Source: Bacillus alkalicellulosilyticus
GTDB taxonomy: Bacteria > Bacillota > Bacilli > Bacillales > Bacillaceae_F
Length of the DNA: 64,000 nt
Direction: 5' to 3'
NCBI RefSeq assembly: GCF_002019795.1
Contig: NZ_KV917381.1
Coordinates: 574,001-638,000, forward strand
The stretch's first letter is position 1; each line of letters begins with the position of its first letter. The translations under genes and the position numbers were made by a program. Of this stretch, positions 27,323-37,037 are shown in pieces. The notes below the pieces were generated by a model, which worked only from the letters and a program-made list of their open reading frames with translations, searched no databases and was not told where the DNA came from.

Positions 27323-28345
27323 ATGAAATTCGGAGTGGTAGGGCTAGGGTGGCCTGGTCAACAACACATACAGGCAATAGAAGTACACAAAAAGGAAGCT
27401 TCATTGTCAGCGGTGTGTGACATGGATCCGGCAAAGCTAAGTGAATTTGTAGGGAAATGTGACACGTTTTCAGATATTGACCAATTTTTTAACGAAGCTG
27501 ATATGGATGCGGTTATATTGGCTGTTCCTCACCAGCTACATGCTAGCTTAACAGTTCAAGCATTAGATGCGGGAAAACATGTCATGATTGAAAAACCAAT
27601 GGCGCGGACAAGTGAAGAATGCCGACAAATGATTGAGGCGGCCCAGAGAAATAATAAAACACTGATGGTCGCTCAAAACTGGAGATACGAGCCGTGGTGT
27701 GTCGCAGCAAAAGCTATTGTTGAAAGCGGAGAGCTTGGTCAAATCCAAGCCGTTCGTACCGAGTGGTTGTTAAATTTCCGTGATGCCTTCCCGAAAGGAA
27801 GCTGGATTTACAACGGAGAGCTTGCCGGAGGAGGAGCAATCACAAGCTTAGCGATTCATAATGTCGATGCACTTCGATTCATTATTGGTGATATTTCTGA
27901 AGTGTACACAAACGAATTATATACAGATGACTGGTCTACAAATGAAGCGGAAAACTGGGCAATGGTGCAAATGAAGTTTGAAAATGGAGCAATCGGTCAC
28001 TTGTTTACAGGGTATACCCCATTCTTTCCACCTGACAACGGCATGTTGTATGTATATGGTGAAAAAGGTACGATGTTCTCTGGTCCATACAACGGAGAAT
28101 CGGGGTTATGGATTCGCTCTGAGCAACGTTCAACGGACCCTTCTGCAGGATATGAACGTGTAGACATTGAGAAATTCGCTCCTGGATTAGTGGGACACCC
28201 GCAGACGAACCAACTAAAGCATTTTATCGATAGCGTTACTAATGGAACTCATCCTGAATCAGATGGTCGTAAAATCATTAAGACAATAGAGTTAGTCGAA
28301 TCAATGTACGCTTCAGGAAGAGAAGGAAAACCTTATAAAAAATAG
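27323..28345 (+). CDS. Gfo/Idh/MocA-family NAD(P)-dependent oxidoreductase
   Basis: This 340-residue dehydrogenase has an N-terminal Rossmann fold (KFGVVGLGWPG) and the family motif EKP at 90-92, followed by the substrate domain (GGGAITSLAIHNVDALRF). Such enzymes oxidise or reduce hydroxyl groups of sugars, cyclitols or glycosides. It lies 58 bp after the GH3 gene and 30 bp before a DUF6807 gene, a pairing that suggests the two act on the same sugar. The substrate is not known. Confidence 0.88.
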   Translation: MKFGVVGLGWPGQQHIQAIEVHKKEASLSAVCDMDPAKLSEFVGKCDTFSDIDQFFNEADMDAVILAVPHQLHASLTVQALDAGKHVMIEKPMARTSEECRQMIEAAQRNNKTLMVAQNWRYEPWCVAAKAIVESGELGQIQAVRTEWLLNFRDAFPKGSWIYNGELAGGGAITSLAIHNVDALRFIIGDISEVYTNELYTDDWSTNEAENWAMVQMKFENGAIGHLFTGYTPFFPPDNGMLYVYGEKGTMFSGPYNGESGLWIRSEQRSTDPSAGYERVDIEKFAPGLVGHPQTNQLKHFIDSVTNGTHPESDGRKIIKTIELVESMYASGREGKPYKK

Positions 28346-28375
28346 TGTGCATGTAAGAAGGTGGGGAAGTACAAC

Positions 28376-29233
28376 ATGGCATTTAAGTCGAAATATAGTG
28401 AGCAAGATGCACTATGGGAAGTTACTTTAAATGGTACTAAAATTCTTGAATATGTCTACGGTGCGGAAGGAGACATTAATCCTTCATTTCGCTTAGTTAA
28501 AACAACAGGTGATCATACTATTACGATTTATCGACCGTGGGACCACCCATGGCACCCTGGTTTATTTTTCTCATGGAAATATATAAATGGGTTCAATTTT
28601 TGGGAAGCGAAGTATCATGGTGAAGATAATAAAGTAAAGACGGATTCCTTTTCTCCTCTTGCGGATGGACAAGGCTTTGAGCAAACATTAACGTACATCA
28701 CTCAAGAAGAGCAAACTGTAGTAAATGAAACAAGAATTATACGACTAGAAGAAGATGGCGAGGGCTATCTTATTCACTGGGATGCTTCGTTCACAACCCC
28801 GGAGAATGAAATTACATTTGACCGTACAGAGCAAACAAAAGAGGCTCCTTGGGGAGGTTATGCCGGGTTATCATGCCGATTACACCGTAATTACCTTGGA
28901 CCAACAATCACAACGGATTTAGGTGAGTTTACAGCTGATGACGCTCATGCGAAGTCGTTTAAATGGTGCGACTATGCTGGCAAGCTTGATGGATATACAG
29001 AAGAGCAGTGGGCTGGAATTTGTCTAATCGACCACCCAGCGAATGAACGCCATCCATCACCTAAGTTAACTTATGATTATAAAGATATGCAATTTTTATC
29101 AGCAGCGTTTCTATTTGATAAGCCGTATGTTTTAAAAAAGGGTGAGACTCTTCGCTTGCAATATACATTTTATGTGCACGATGGAAAAATCCAAAAAGAA
29201 AGCATGAGTAACATTTTGGATAGGCTATTATAA
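28376..29233 (+). CDS. DUF6807 (PmoA-like) protein, probable sugar-modifying role
   Basis: This 285-residue protein fits the DUF6807 family, seen in the WDHPWHPGLFFSW motif and a later HRNYLGP/ICLIDHPANERHPSP segment. The histidine-rich conserved patches suggest a metal or sugar site in a beta-sandwich fold. The ATG at 28376 is chosen over a GTG 15 bp earlier because AAGGTGGGG precedes it. It follows the Gfo/Idh gene closely. Members of the family often travel with Gfo/Idh enzymes and glycosidases, but no reaction has been assigned with confidence. Confidence 0.75.
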   Translation: MAFKSKYSEQDALWEVTLNGTKILEYVYGAEGDINPSFRLVKTTGDHTITIYRPWDHPWHPGLFFSWKYINGFNFWEAKYHGEDNKVKTDSFSPLADGQGFEQTLTYITQEEQTVVNETRIIRLEEDGEGYLIHWDASFTTPENEITFDRTEQTKEAPWGGYAGLSCRLHRNYLGPTITTDLGEFTADDAHAKSFKWCDYAGKLDGYTEEQWAGICLIDHPANERHPSPKLTYDYKDMQFLSAAFLFDKPYVLKKGETLRLQYTFYVHDGKIQKESMSNILDRLL

Positions 29234-29306
29234 AATACCAAGGTGATGAAAACATTTCAGGGCAAACTCTTAGTTTATGCTAATTGATACTAAATTTTTG
29301 ATAGTT

Positions 29307-29333
29307 GGAGGGGGGATTCCCCTCCTTTTTTTA
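29307..29333 (+). terminator. Terminator after the GH3-Gfo/Idh-DUF6807 block
   Basis: GGAGGGG and CCCCTCC form a 7-bp GC-rich stem, followed by eight T residues. Confidence 0.88.
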
Positions 29334-29346
29334 AAGGGGAATAATA

Positions 29347-30048
29347 ATGAAAACATTCATTTATATAACTATAATAGGTTTCTTTATAACTATAACTGCA
29401 AATTTTTTATACTTCGTTTTTTTCTCATCTTCTAAATACAATGGTAGACCAGAGTTTTTCCCTTCTCTCACTGTTCCTTTGTTCATTATTCTAACAGTTG
29501 TTGTAAGCCTATTGATTACTACATATATAGTAAAGACTAAGATTCCTTATTCTATTGGAATGGCCTTTATTAACGTTCTGGTTTTCATTTTGATATCGGT
29601 TACCATAGATACTCGATATGGCTATATACTTGAACACTACTATCAGAAATATAATTATAGTAACCTGCTAAGTGTAACGGAATATAAACAACAAAGAGGT
29701 AATTTTTTCTCTATTATAAATGCTCTATCATCAAAAAATACTAAAGTAACATCCATTAAAGAAGGTAATACAAATATTAATCATCAGAATACAGTCCTTA
29801 CAAAAGGAGTTTATCTAATTAACGATGAGCTTTATGTTATGTTTGATTGGGAAAACGAAGAGATCGTATCTTTGATGAATACATATGAGGTACAAGAATT
29901 GATAGTTGAACGTTTGAAAATCAGTGATGCAGAGGTTATTACATATGCTGCAACGTTTCTAAGGATTCAACACGCATCGGGAGAGAAAATAATGTACCAA
30001 ATAATCCCAGTTGATAGTGGGTTCGATTTTGTTTTATTGACTCCATAA
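29347..30048 (+). CDS. Membrane protein with three N-terminal helices, unknown function
   Basis: This 233-residue protein has three hydrophobic helices at about residues 4-27, 40-62 and 69-88 and a soluble C-terminal half that is probably cytoplasmic or extracellular. The ATG follows AAAGGGGAATA. It is more A/T-rich than its neighbours and sits between the GH3 block terminator and the second phosphorylase gene, so it may be a later insertion. No family was recognised. Confidence 0.6.
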   Translation: MKTFIYITIIGFFITITANFLYFVFFSSSKYNGRPEFFPSLTVPLFIILTVVVSLLITTYIVKTKIPYSIGMAFINVLVFILISVTIDTRYGYILEHYYQKYNYSNLLSVTEYKQQRGNFFSIINALSSKNTKVTSIKEGNTNINHQNTVLTKGVYLINDELYVMFDWENEEIVSLMNTYEVQELIVERLKISDAEVITYAATFLRIQHASGEKIMYQIIPVDSGFDFVLLTP

Positions 30049-30156
30049 TAAATATAGTCCTTTTTGACTGTTCTTAATCTATGTTCCATCAATCAGACCC
30101 TAATTTGCTATACTACTAATAAGGTAAACTAAGTCAAGAAGAAAAGAGGCTATGCG

Positions 30157-32520
30157 ATGTTACAACCAACTGAAAACAATGAATACTATGAACTGACAAG
30201 TCCAACCAGTATGCCAAAGGCTTCAGGTTTTTTATGGAATGACAAAATGATGATTCATGTGAACTGTCGGGGCTATGCGGTAGCTCAATTTATGCAACCA
30301 GAACCTGCTAAATATTCGTATGCACCAAATATGGAAGCGAAAACGTTTATGCAACCGGAGCAACCGTATTATGCGCATCATCCTGGTCGTTTTGTGTACA
30401 TCAAGGATGAGGAAAACGGAGAGATTTTCTCAGCGCCGTATGAACCAGTGCGAGTGCTACCTGATCAATATAAATTTGCTGTTGGAAAACATAATATCAT
30501 TTGGACAATTGAAAAAGATGATGTCCGAATTGAAATGACTTTAAGTTTACCGACTTCAGAAGCATTAGAGCTTTGGCGAGTGAAAGTAACGAATCTATCA
30601 AACAAACCGCGTAAACTTAGCATTTACCCTTCTTTTACTGTTGGATACATGTCTTGGATGAATCAGTCAGGGGAGTATAACGAAGAGTTACAAGGAATTG
30701 TTTGTACAGCGATTACCCCTTATCAAAAGTATCAGGATTATGCAAAAATTAAAGAGTTAAAAGATAAAACATTTTTAATATCGGACCTTGCCCCAGATGC
30801 GTGGGAAGTAAACCAAGAAGTATTTGAAGGAGAAGGTGGAATTACGAATCCATCAGCTCTTCAGGAAGACCTATTGGCTAATGGAGATTCTCGCTATGAA
30901 AGACCTATTGCTGTTCTTCAATATAAACTCGACCTGACTCCTGGAGAAGAAAAAGAGTATCGATTGCTGTTTGGTCCTGCCCATAATGACGGGGACATTG
31001 CATCTATCCGTCAACAGTATTTTAACAAAGGTGGATTTGAACAAGCGGAACGTGACTATGCTGCATACATAGCTGAAGGAAAAGGAATTATCGAAATCAG
31101 TACACCAGATGCAGACCTAGATAACTTTGTAAATCATTGGTTGCCACGTCAAGTATACTATCATGGAATTACAAATCGACTTTCTACGGATCCGCAAACA
31201 AGAAACTATCTTCAAGATAATATGGGAATGAGCTATATCAAGCCAAGCATTACACGTAACGCGTTCCTACATGCTCTAAGCCAACAAAAGGTGAGTGGGG
31301 CTATGCCTGACGGAATTATCTTGCATGAGGACGCTGAATTAAAATACATTAATCAAGTTCCTCATACCGACCATTGCGTGTGGTTACCGATTTGTTTAAA
31401 CGTTTATTTAGATGAAACGAATGATTATGACATTCTTGAGGAAAGAGTAGCATTTACAGATAGTGAAGAAACAGCTACTGTTTTTGAACATGTGACACGG
31501 GCGATGAACTGGTTAATTCAAGATAGAGATGAAAGAGGTCTTAACTATATCAACCAAGGTGATTGGTGCGACCCAATGAATATGGTCGGATACAAAGGGA
31601 TCGGGGTATCAGGTTGGTTAACTACAGCATCAGCTTACGCTTTTCTCATTTGGGCTGACATTTGTGAAAAGTATGGTCAATCTGATGTTAGTGAACAGTT
31701 CCGTCAAGAGGCAGAAAAGTCCAATGAGACAATTAATCAGTACTTATGGGACGGAGACTGGTATGCTCGCGGGATTACGGATGACAATGTTGTTTTTGGT
31801 ATCAGTAAAGACAAAGAAGGGCGTATCTTCTTAAACTCTCAAGGCTGGGCATTGTTAAGTGGAGCTGCCAATGAAGAGCAAAAACAAAAACTACTAAAGT
31901 CGGTTGAAGAACATTTAGAATCTCCATACGGTGTAGAAATGCTTGGACCAGCTTATACAAAAATGCGTGAAGATGTTGGACGTGTGACCCAGAAACATCC
32001 GGGTTCTGCTGAAAATGGGTCAGTTTATAACCATGCAGCTATCTTTTACATTTATGCTCTATATACAGCCGGCGAAACAGATAATGCGTATCGTCTCCTT
32101 CGTAAAATGCTTCCTGGACCAGATATGGAAGATATTTTGCAACGAGGACAATTGCCAGTATTTATCCCGAACTATTATCGTGGAGCATATCGAACGATTC
32201 CTAGAACAGCAGGACGTTCGAGTCACTTATTTAACACAGGAACCGTTTCATGGGTGTATCGATGCATCGTTGATGGATTATTTGGAGTTCGAGGGGATAA
32301 AGAAGGATTACACGTCAATCCACAGCTTCCGTCCGACTGGAACGAAGCTTCAATTAAACGTTTGTTTAGAGGAGCTGAGCTACAGATTTCGATTAAACGA
32401 GAAGAAGGAGTGTCAGCTACAGAAGTGTATGTAGCTGACGTGAAAGTAGAAGGTGGAGTGATTACGGGTATCCGTGAAGGCGAACAATATAATGTATTGG
32501 TGAAACTACCATATAATTAA
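30157..32520 (+). CDS. GH94 phosphorylase, probable cellobionic acid phosphorylase
   Basis: This 787-residue cytoplasmic enzyme is of GH94 length and architecture. The catalytic acid is probably Asp472 in QGDWCDPMNMVG. Residues Arg609 and Lys613 in VGRVTQKHPGSAENG fall at the positions I recall for gluconate recognition in the Saccharophagus cellobionic acid phosphorylase; this is from memory and needs an alignment. The predicted reaction is cellobionic acid plus phosphate to glucose-1-phosphate plus gluconate. It has its own promoter region with an extended -10 (TGCTATACT near 30107) and a strong terminator. An AA10 LPMO gene lies 5 kb downstream. Other GH94 specificities such as chitobiose are less likely. 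Confidence 0.75.
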   Translation: MLQPTENNEYYELTSPTSMPKASGFLWNDKMMIHVNCRGYAVAQFMQPEPAKYSYAPNMEAKTFMQPEQPYYAHHPGRFVYIKDEENGEIFSAPYEPVRVLPDQYKFAVGKHNIIWTIEKDDVRIEMTLSLPTSEALELWRVKVTNLSNKPRKLSIYPSFTVGYMSWMNQSGEYNEELQGIVCTAITPYQKYQDYAKIKELKDKTFLISDLAPDAWEVNQEVFEGEGGITNPSALQEDLLANGDSRYERPIAVLQYKLDLTPGEEKEYRLLFGPAHNDGDIASIRQQYFNKGGFEQAERDYAAYIAEGKGIIEISTPDADLDNFVNHWLPRQVYYHGITNRLSTDPQTRNYLQDNMGMSYIKPSITRNAFLHALSQQKVSGAMPDGIILHEDAELKYINQVPHTDHCVWLPICLNVYLDETNDYDILEERVAFTDSEETATVFEHVTRAMNWLIQDRDERGLNYINQGDWCDPMNMVGYKGIGVSGWLTTASAYAFLIWADICEKYGQSDVSEQFRQEAEKSNETINQYLWDGDWYARGITDDNVVFGISKDKEGRIFLNSQGWALLSGAANEEQKQKLLKSVEEHLESPYGVEMLGPAYTKMREDVGRVTQKHPGSAENGSVYNHAAIFYIYALYTAGETDNAYRLLRKMLPGPDMEDILQRGQLPVFIPNYYRGAYRTIPRTAGRSSHLFNTGTVSWVYRCIVDGLFGVRGDKEGLHVNPQLPSDWNEASIKRLFRGAELQISIKREEGVSATEVYVADVKVEGGVITGIREGEQYNVLVKLPYN

Positions 32521-32528
32521 ATTAAAAA

Positions 32529-32564
32529 ACAGTCCTCTAATTAGGTTTTTAGAGGACTGTTTTT
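32529..32564. terminator. Bidirectional terminator between the phosphorylase gene and rsbP
   Basis: ACAGTCCTCT (32529-32538) and AGAGGACTGT (32551-32560) are perfect 10-base arms, with A-rich sequence before and TTTTT after, serving both convergent genes. Confidence 0.9.
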
Positions 32565-32577
32565 AATCATGTTATCC

Positions 32578-33783
32578 TTACTTCAAATCAATTAATACAA
32601 AACATTGGTCATCACTTTTATAGACCGAGCTTTTTTTCAATTCAATCGAATGAAGGATGGATTTTTTTATCGTTTCCAATGAACTAGACGTATTTTTCTT
32701 AAGCAACAAACTTAAATGGTCTGTTTCTAAAAATTCATTAACCCCGTCAGTATAAAGAAGGAGTTTTGCGCCTTTTGTATATGAAATTGTCCTCGTTTGG
32801 AAGTGAATCCCCTCAATCGTACCAATTGGTGGTGTTAACGTATAAAGTTCTTTCTGCTGTCCTTTTTCATCCTGATAAATGGCAGGAGGATGACCTGCAT
32901 TAATATACTCTATCGTTTGTTTTTTTGTATCAATAAATAGATAAATAGCCGTGCAATAATGCCATGCCTCTTCGCTAGCATCAAACAGTTGGTGGAGATG
33001 TTTATCTAGTTCCTTCATAACAATATCAGTTGCAAAACCTCTTGTAATTAATCGATGAAATAGAGAGTGAAGAGACATGGTAATAAGTGCAGATGAAGCC
33101 CCATGTCCCATGACATCCAAAATAATCACACCATACTGGTCTTCATTGATTTGGTAGAAACCAAAAATATCACCAGATAGTTCACTTGAGGCATTGTAAT
33201 AGGACACAATCTCTATTTCTTTGTTACAGATATCTTCTGAAAGTGAGGTCTCTTGAATTTTTTTTGCTAGATTTAACTCCGCTTCTGTTTCAAGGATAAA
33301 CTGTTGGTTTTGTCTATTAACTTCAATCAGCTCTTCTTGTTGTGCTTTTAATTCCTCTAATGCTTCTTCTAATTCTGCATGTGCTTTATTTTTTTCTGAC
33401 AGCGCATCTTCAGCCATCTTTCTCGCGATCAATAGCTGGTCTTCATATTCATTTCTTTTTTTCATATGGACGACGATACATGTGATAGACGTTGTTTCAT
33501 CCTTATATGAAGCATTAAGCAATACAGGAATTTCTAATCCATTCTTTGATTCTAATGAAATATACATTTCCTCAACTTTTTTTTCGACGGTGACAAGAGG
33601 GATAAAATACAACTGAAAAAAGGCACGTGCTGATTTCGAGAGAATGGTGTTGATTGGTTTATCAATGAGTTCCTCTCTGTTGTATTCAAGATATCGTAAA
33701 AGTGTTTCGTTAATGGAAAGAATGGAACCTTCTTTGGAAAAGACTAGAAATCCACAAGGCATATGATTAAGTAGTTCATTCAT
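32578..33783 (-). CDS. rsbP: RsbP-like PAS/PP2C phosphatase
   Basis: This 401-residue protein is almost the length of Bacillus subtilis RsbP (403). It has a PAS domain (about 1-110), a coiled coil (about 112-180), and a SpoIIE-type PP2C domain (about 185-401) with GDIFGF, DVMGHG, NAGHPP and YTDGVNE metal-site motifs. It would dephosphorylate RsbV to activate sigma-B on energy stress, switched on by RsbQ. It lies 34 bp after the rsbQ gene on the same strand. No rsbV or rsbW is in the window. Confidence 0.9.
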   Translation of the reverse strand: MNELLNHMPCGFLVFSKEGSILSINETLLRYLEYNREELIDKPINTILSKSARAFFQLYFIPLVTVEKKVEEMYISLESKNGLEIPVLLNASYKDETTSITCIVVHMKKRNEYEDQLLIARKMAEDALSEKNKAHAELEEALEELKAQQEELIEVNRQNQQFILETEAELNLAKKIQETSLSEDICNKEIEIVSYYNASSELSGDIFGFYQINEDQYGVIILDVMGHGASSALITMSLHSLFHRLITRGFATDIVMKELDKHLHQLFDASEEAWHYCTAIYLFIDTKKQTIEYINAGHPPAIYQDEKGQQKELYTLTPPIGTIEGIHFQTRTISYTKGAKLLLYTDGVNEFLETDHLSLLLKKNTSSSLETIKKSILHSIELKKSSVYKSDDQCFVLIDLK

Positions 33784-33817
33784 TTGTGTCCACCTAATTC
33801 TCTGAATCGAATCAATT

Positions 33818-34630
33818 TCATTCAGAATTATTTTGTAGGTAGCCCCGAATTAGTTGTGAGGTTTCCTTTGGATGACTCATATGAGGACAATGTCCTGTTG
33901 CGTTCATATATATAAGTGTACTTGAAGGTAAGGTTTGATTCATGAATTCGCCAACTTCTTTTGGAGCAATGACGTCTTCTGCACATTGTAATATAAGCGA
34001 AGGTACAGTGACTTTATGCAGTTCTTCTCGATGGTCGGCAAAAAAACAAGCCTCTGCAAATGTCCTAGCTATGACAGGGTCAGTCGAACAAAAGCGTCCT
34101 TCTAGTTCACTTGCCACCTCAAAGTGTTCAGCGTTATTTGTAATTGTTGAAGCAAACACATTGGCCCATCCTATATAATTCTTATCCATCATATCAAGGA
34201 GTCCAAGTAAGGATTCTTTTTCAAAACCACCAAAATAGTCTGGTGGTTCATTAAGATAACAGGGAGAAGGTCCTACCATGATAAGGTTTGAAAATAATTC
34301 AGGGTGTTTTAAATATGCTAAAGCACCAATTATACTGCCGACCGAATGACCTACAAATATGGCATTTTTTATATCTAACGCAGTACAAACATCTATTACA
34401 TCCTGAGCATATCCAGAAAGCGAGCTATATTTTTTAGGGTCATATGCAGAAATGTCGGAGTTTCCCATACCTACATAATCAAAAAGAATAACTTGATAGT
34501 CTTCTTTAAATGAATTGGCTACAAGCTTCCAAACCGTTTGATCACAGCCAAAACCTGGGGCAAAAATCATTGGCTTTTTTCCTTGTCCCAAAACAGTAAC
34601 ATTATTTCGATTTAGGATGTGCTGAGTCAT
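33818..34630 (-). CDS. rsbQ: RsbQ-like alpha/beta hydrolase
   Basis: This 270-residue alpha/beta hydrolase is closely similar to Rsb[26 protein letters not shown] and GHCPHMSHP all match. The triad is Ser96 (GHSVG), Asp219 and His247. RsbQ activates the RsbP phosphatase in the energy-stress branch of the sigma-B pathway, probably by making or binding a small ligand. The ATG at 34630 is chosen because AAAGGAG lies before it; a GTG 18 bp earlier would put that site inside the gene. It is first in the rsbQ-rsbP operon. Confidence 0.95.
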   Translation of the reverse strand: MTQHILNRNNVTVLGQGKKPMIFAPGFGCDQTVWKLVANSFKEDYQVILFDYVGMGNSDISAYDPKKYSSLSGYAQDVIDVCTALDIKNAIFVGHSVGSIIGALAYLKHPELFSNLIMVGPSPCYLNEPPDYFGGFEKESLLGLLDMMDKNYIGWANVFASTITNNAEHFEVASELEGRFCSTDPVIARTFAEACFFADHREELHKVTVPSLILQCAEDVIAPKEVGEFMNQTLPSSTLIYMNATGHCPHMSHPKETSQLIRGYLQNNSE

Positions 34631-34913
34631 AAAAAAGCTCCTTTTCACCTAATGATTTTATATGAAAACTTTATACCTATTTTATATGATAACATGAGGG
34701 CAGGCCTTTAGTAATTATTTGTTTATTATCTTCAATATATTTACTAAATGTTGTAAAAAAGAACTATACATAGGTGTTACATTAGTTATACTCGGGAAAT
34801 AGGAAATTCTTAAGGGGCTAAAGTATAGGTAATGTATTTTTAGTTTGAGGTGTAGGAAATAGAGGTGTATACTTGCAACGAGAAGTCTACTTTCCAAAAG
34901 GGGAATGATATTG

Positions 34914-35765
34914 ATGGAAAAACCAAAAGTAATCTTTTTAGATATGGACGGGACGATTTTAAATCACCAAAATGTAGTGAGTGAAAAAACAAAGGAAATT
35001 ATAAATGAGATAAGAATCTTAGGAATATTTGTTTTTATTGCGACAGGACGTTCTTTTGAAGAAATTGAATTGGTGGCCCCAAAAGGGTTACATGTGGATG
35101 GTTATATTACGTCGAACGGTATGGCAGGTTACATAGGCAAGAAAGTAATCTTTGAACATTCACTTACACGTAAGACCGTAGAAGAAGTGATTGAAAAGGC
35201 GAGAGAAAACAAAATTTATTACGAACTATTTCCATATGGACATCCAAGAATCACATTAAAGCAGGATAAACAGTATGTAATCGATGAAATTAATGATCCT
35301 AAGCCAGATAGCGTCGGAATAAATGAATGGCTATCACGTAAGCAAGCGATTAAAGATGAAATCGAGTGGACCGATCAAATAGTGGGAGAACGCTTTTCAA
35401 AATTTTATTTCTTTGCTAGAACAAAAGAACATATTAACCATTGGAAAGAACAGCTTCATTTGCTTAAGCAAGACGTTGAATTTTCGACTTCGACATCGTC
35501 AGACCACAATGTTGAGCTTATGGTCGCCAACAAAAACAAGGCAACTGGGATAAAGGAAATGTTGGATTACTTTCATCTTCCTGAAGATGAAACGATGGCG
35601 ATTGGCGATAGTAACAATGATGTGCAGATGCTTCAATTTGTTAGCCATGCTGTTGCGATGAAAAATGCACCGGATTACCTTAAAGAATTAGTAGATGATG
35701 TAACAGACTATACATGTGATGAGGACGGAGTGTACCATTATTTAAAAACTCTATTCGAGTTGTAA
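34914..35765 (+). CDS. Cof-type HAD-superfamily phosphatase
   Basis: This 283-residue phosphatase has HAD motif I (FLDMDGT), motif II (IATGRS), a motif III Lys in NKNKATGI, and motif IV GDSNNDVQML. The large C2B-type cap makes it a Cof/YwpJ-like sugar-phosphate or nucleotide phosphatase. The ATG at 34914 is preferred over one at 34905 because AAAGGGG is at the right distance. It is transcribed away from rsbQ. The substrate is not predictable by eye. Confidence 0.88.
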   Translation: MEKPKVIFLDMDGTILNHQNVVSEKTKEIINEIRILGIFVFIATGRSFEEIELVAPKGLHVDGYITSNGMAGYIGKKVIFEHSLTRKTVEEVIEKARENKIYYELFPYGHPRITLKQDKQYVIDEINDPKPDSVGINEWLSRKQAIKDEIEWTDQIVGERFSKFYFFARTKEHINHWKEQLHLLKQDVEFSTSTSSDHNVELMVANKNKATGIKEMLDYFHLPEDETMAIGDSNNDVQMLQFVSHAVAMKNAPDYLKELVDDVTDYTCDEDGVYHYLKTLFEL

Positions 35766-35780
35766 TGGGATATAAAAAAA

Positions 35781-35805
35781 GACGTCCATTGCTGGACGCC
35801 TTTTT
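35781..35805 (+). terminator. Terminator after the HAD gene
   Basis: GACGTCCA and TGGACGCC form an 8-bp stem with one G-T pair, followed by TTTTT. Confidence 0.8.
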
Positions 35806-35815
35806 GCGTTGTTGC

Positions 35816-35898
35816 GGCGAGAGACAGCACACCACATTGTGCTTTGCCAAAAGGCGCGTCAATCTCGTCTTATGCAACTAGCTCATCGCTTAGCTAGT
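35816..35898. ncRNA. Possible structured RNA downstream of the HAD gene
   Basis: By eye, GGCGAGA (35816-35822) pairs with TCTCGTC (35863-35869), enclosing hairpins AGCACA/TGTGCT (35826-35843) and GCC/GGC (35846-35855). A further hairpin, ACTAGCT/AGCTAGT, lies at 35877-35898. No coding sequence is present. Strand, promoter and role are unknown, and a repeat or composite terminator is an alternative. Confidence 0.3.
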
Positions 35899-36026
35899 AT
35901 ACCATTGATAAGTGAAAAAGAGAAGTTGAAATAATTGGAGATATAAATCACCACTCGAATAAATGGAAGGTAAAGTTGTTAAAACTACAAAGTAGTAGCA
36001 TTTTGAAATGAGAAAAGGTGAATGAT

Positions 36027-36359
36027 ATGGCTGACATCTTGTATGATTTGTTTTTAATTGTCTTTGGGATCATCCTCGGGATGATAGCAAAGGATCCCTT
36101 AAAAAAGATAGTTACAGGAAAGTATAAGGAAGAAGCGAGACAAAAAAAGAGAGTGAAACTTTTGATATATATACGCGAAAATAGCGCAAAGACAGCACCA
36201 ACAACAGAAGAGCTAGCAGAGAAGGTGTTTTCAGGTAAACTCGATATCTCTTTGGTAAACGAGCTTTTATTAGAAATTGAACAATTTAATTTAATTAAAA
36301 GCATTCCAAGTAAAAATCAAGATTTAAGTAAAACAAAATGGATATCTCCCAAAAAGTAA
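36027..36359 (+). CDS. Membrane-anchored protein with winged-helix-like C-terminus
   Basis: This 110-residue protein starts with a hydrophobic helix (about residues 3-20, ILYDLFLIVFGIILGMIA), then a basic stretch (KKIVTGKYKEEARQKKRVK), then a helical region (TTEELAEKVFSGKLDISLVNELLLEI) that resembles a winged-helix fold. The ATG at 36027 follows AAAAGGTG. It is a single gene. The function is unknown. Confidence 0.6.
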   Translation: MADILYDLFLIVFGIILGMIAKDPLKKIVTGKYKEEARQKKRVKLLIYIRENSAKTAPTTEELAEKVFSGKLDISLVNELLLEIEQFNLIKSIPSKNQDLSKTKWISPKK

Positions 36360-36360
36360 G

Positions 36361-36453
36361 AGGTGGGGACAAAAAGTTGTATTTTGGAGGGTACTGAAAA
36401 AGTTCGGTTTTTAACTTTTACAGTGCCCTCTTTTTTTTACCCTATTGTCCCGG
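36361..36453. repeat. Nested repeat hairpins, acting as terminator of the small membrane gene
   Basis: The inner hairpin (36387-36430) pairs GAGGGTACTGAAAAAGTT with AACTTTTACAGTGCCCTC and is followed by eight T residues. It is flanked by GGGGACAA (36365-36372) and TTGTCCCG (36446-36453), the short arms of the GGGTGAGACAAAAGG family. It has the same nested arrangement as 62940-63175. Confidence 0.7.
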
Positions 36454-37037
36454 TTTTAACTAATGATGTCTCAATCTCATCTTAGCAGCGTGCGGAGCTG
36501 TTACCTTATAACCAAAAAGTTAGATTTTTTACTATTTGAGTGCCTATAATTTTCTCTTAGCTTTTATAAAATTACTTTAGCACTATCAATTATTATATAA
36601 AGCCTCTTTTTTAAACGGTAATATGGTTAATTCTGCAAACCTAGTTGCGTATATCTTTTTACCAAAATCTATCATCATTCCACTTAAAAATCTAATATAT
36701 ACCAAAACTCTACGACCGTTTTCATAATCAAATCAATTAATTCGACACAATCAACTAAATTTCTTCTAATGGAAGTGAACGAAACTAGTTTAGTATACAC
36801 ATCTTTTTCCTTACTATGTTAAAGGAATAAGCAAATGGTAAAGTTGTGAGGTCTAAAGTAGTATTTTTCACTATAACTAACACTTTTAAGTTTTTATTTT
36901 TAATTTATGGGGAATGGACAACTAGCTGTCAAACAGCTCAACTCCTTGATATACAAGGGATACAGGCATTAGTGAGGTTATCTAACAATAATATACCTTG
37001 TAGATAAAACTAAAATTGACAAGATAATTCTGAATAG

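Noticed and set aside
34774-34797. Sigma-B-like promoter (GTTACA, then GGGAAA) upstream of the HAD gene
   Set aside because: The -35 and -10 are poor matches to the sigma-B consensus, and the call would rest mainly on rsbQP being nearby.
34715-34897. 60-residue frame between rsbQ and the HAD gene
   Set aside because: It has no ribosome binding site and is A/T-driven; the region more likely holds promoters.
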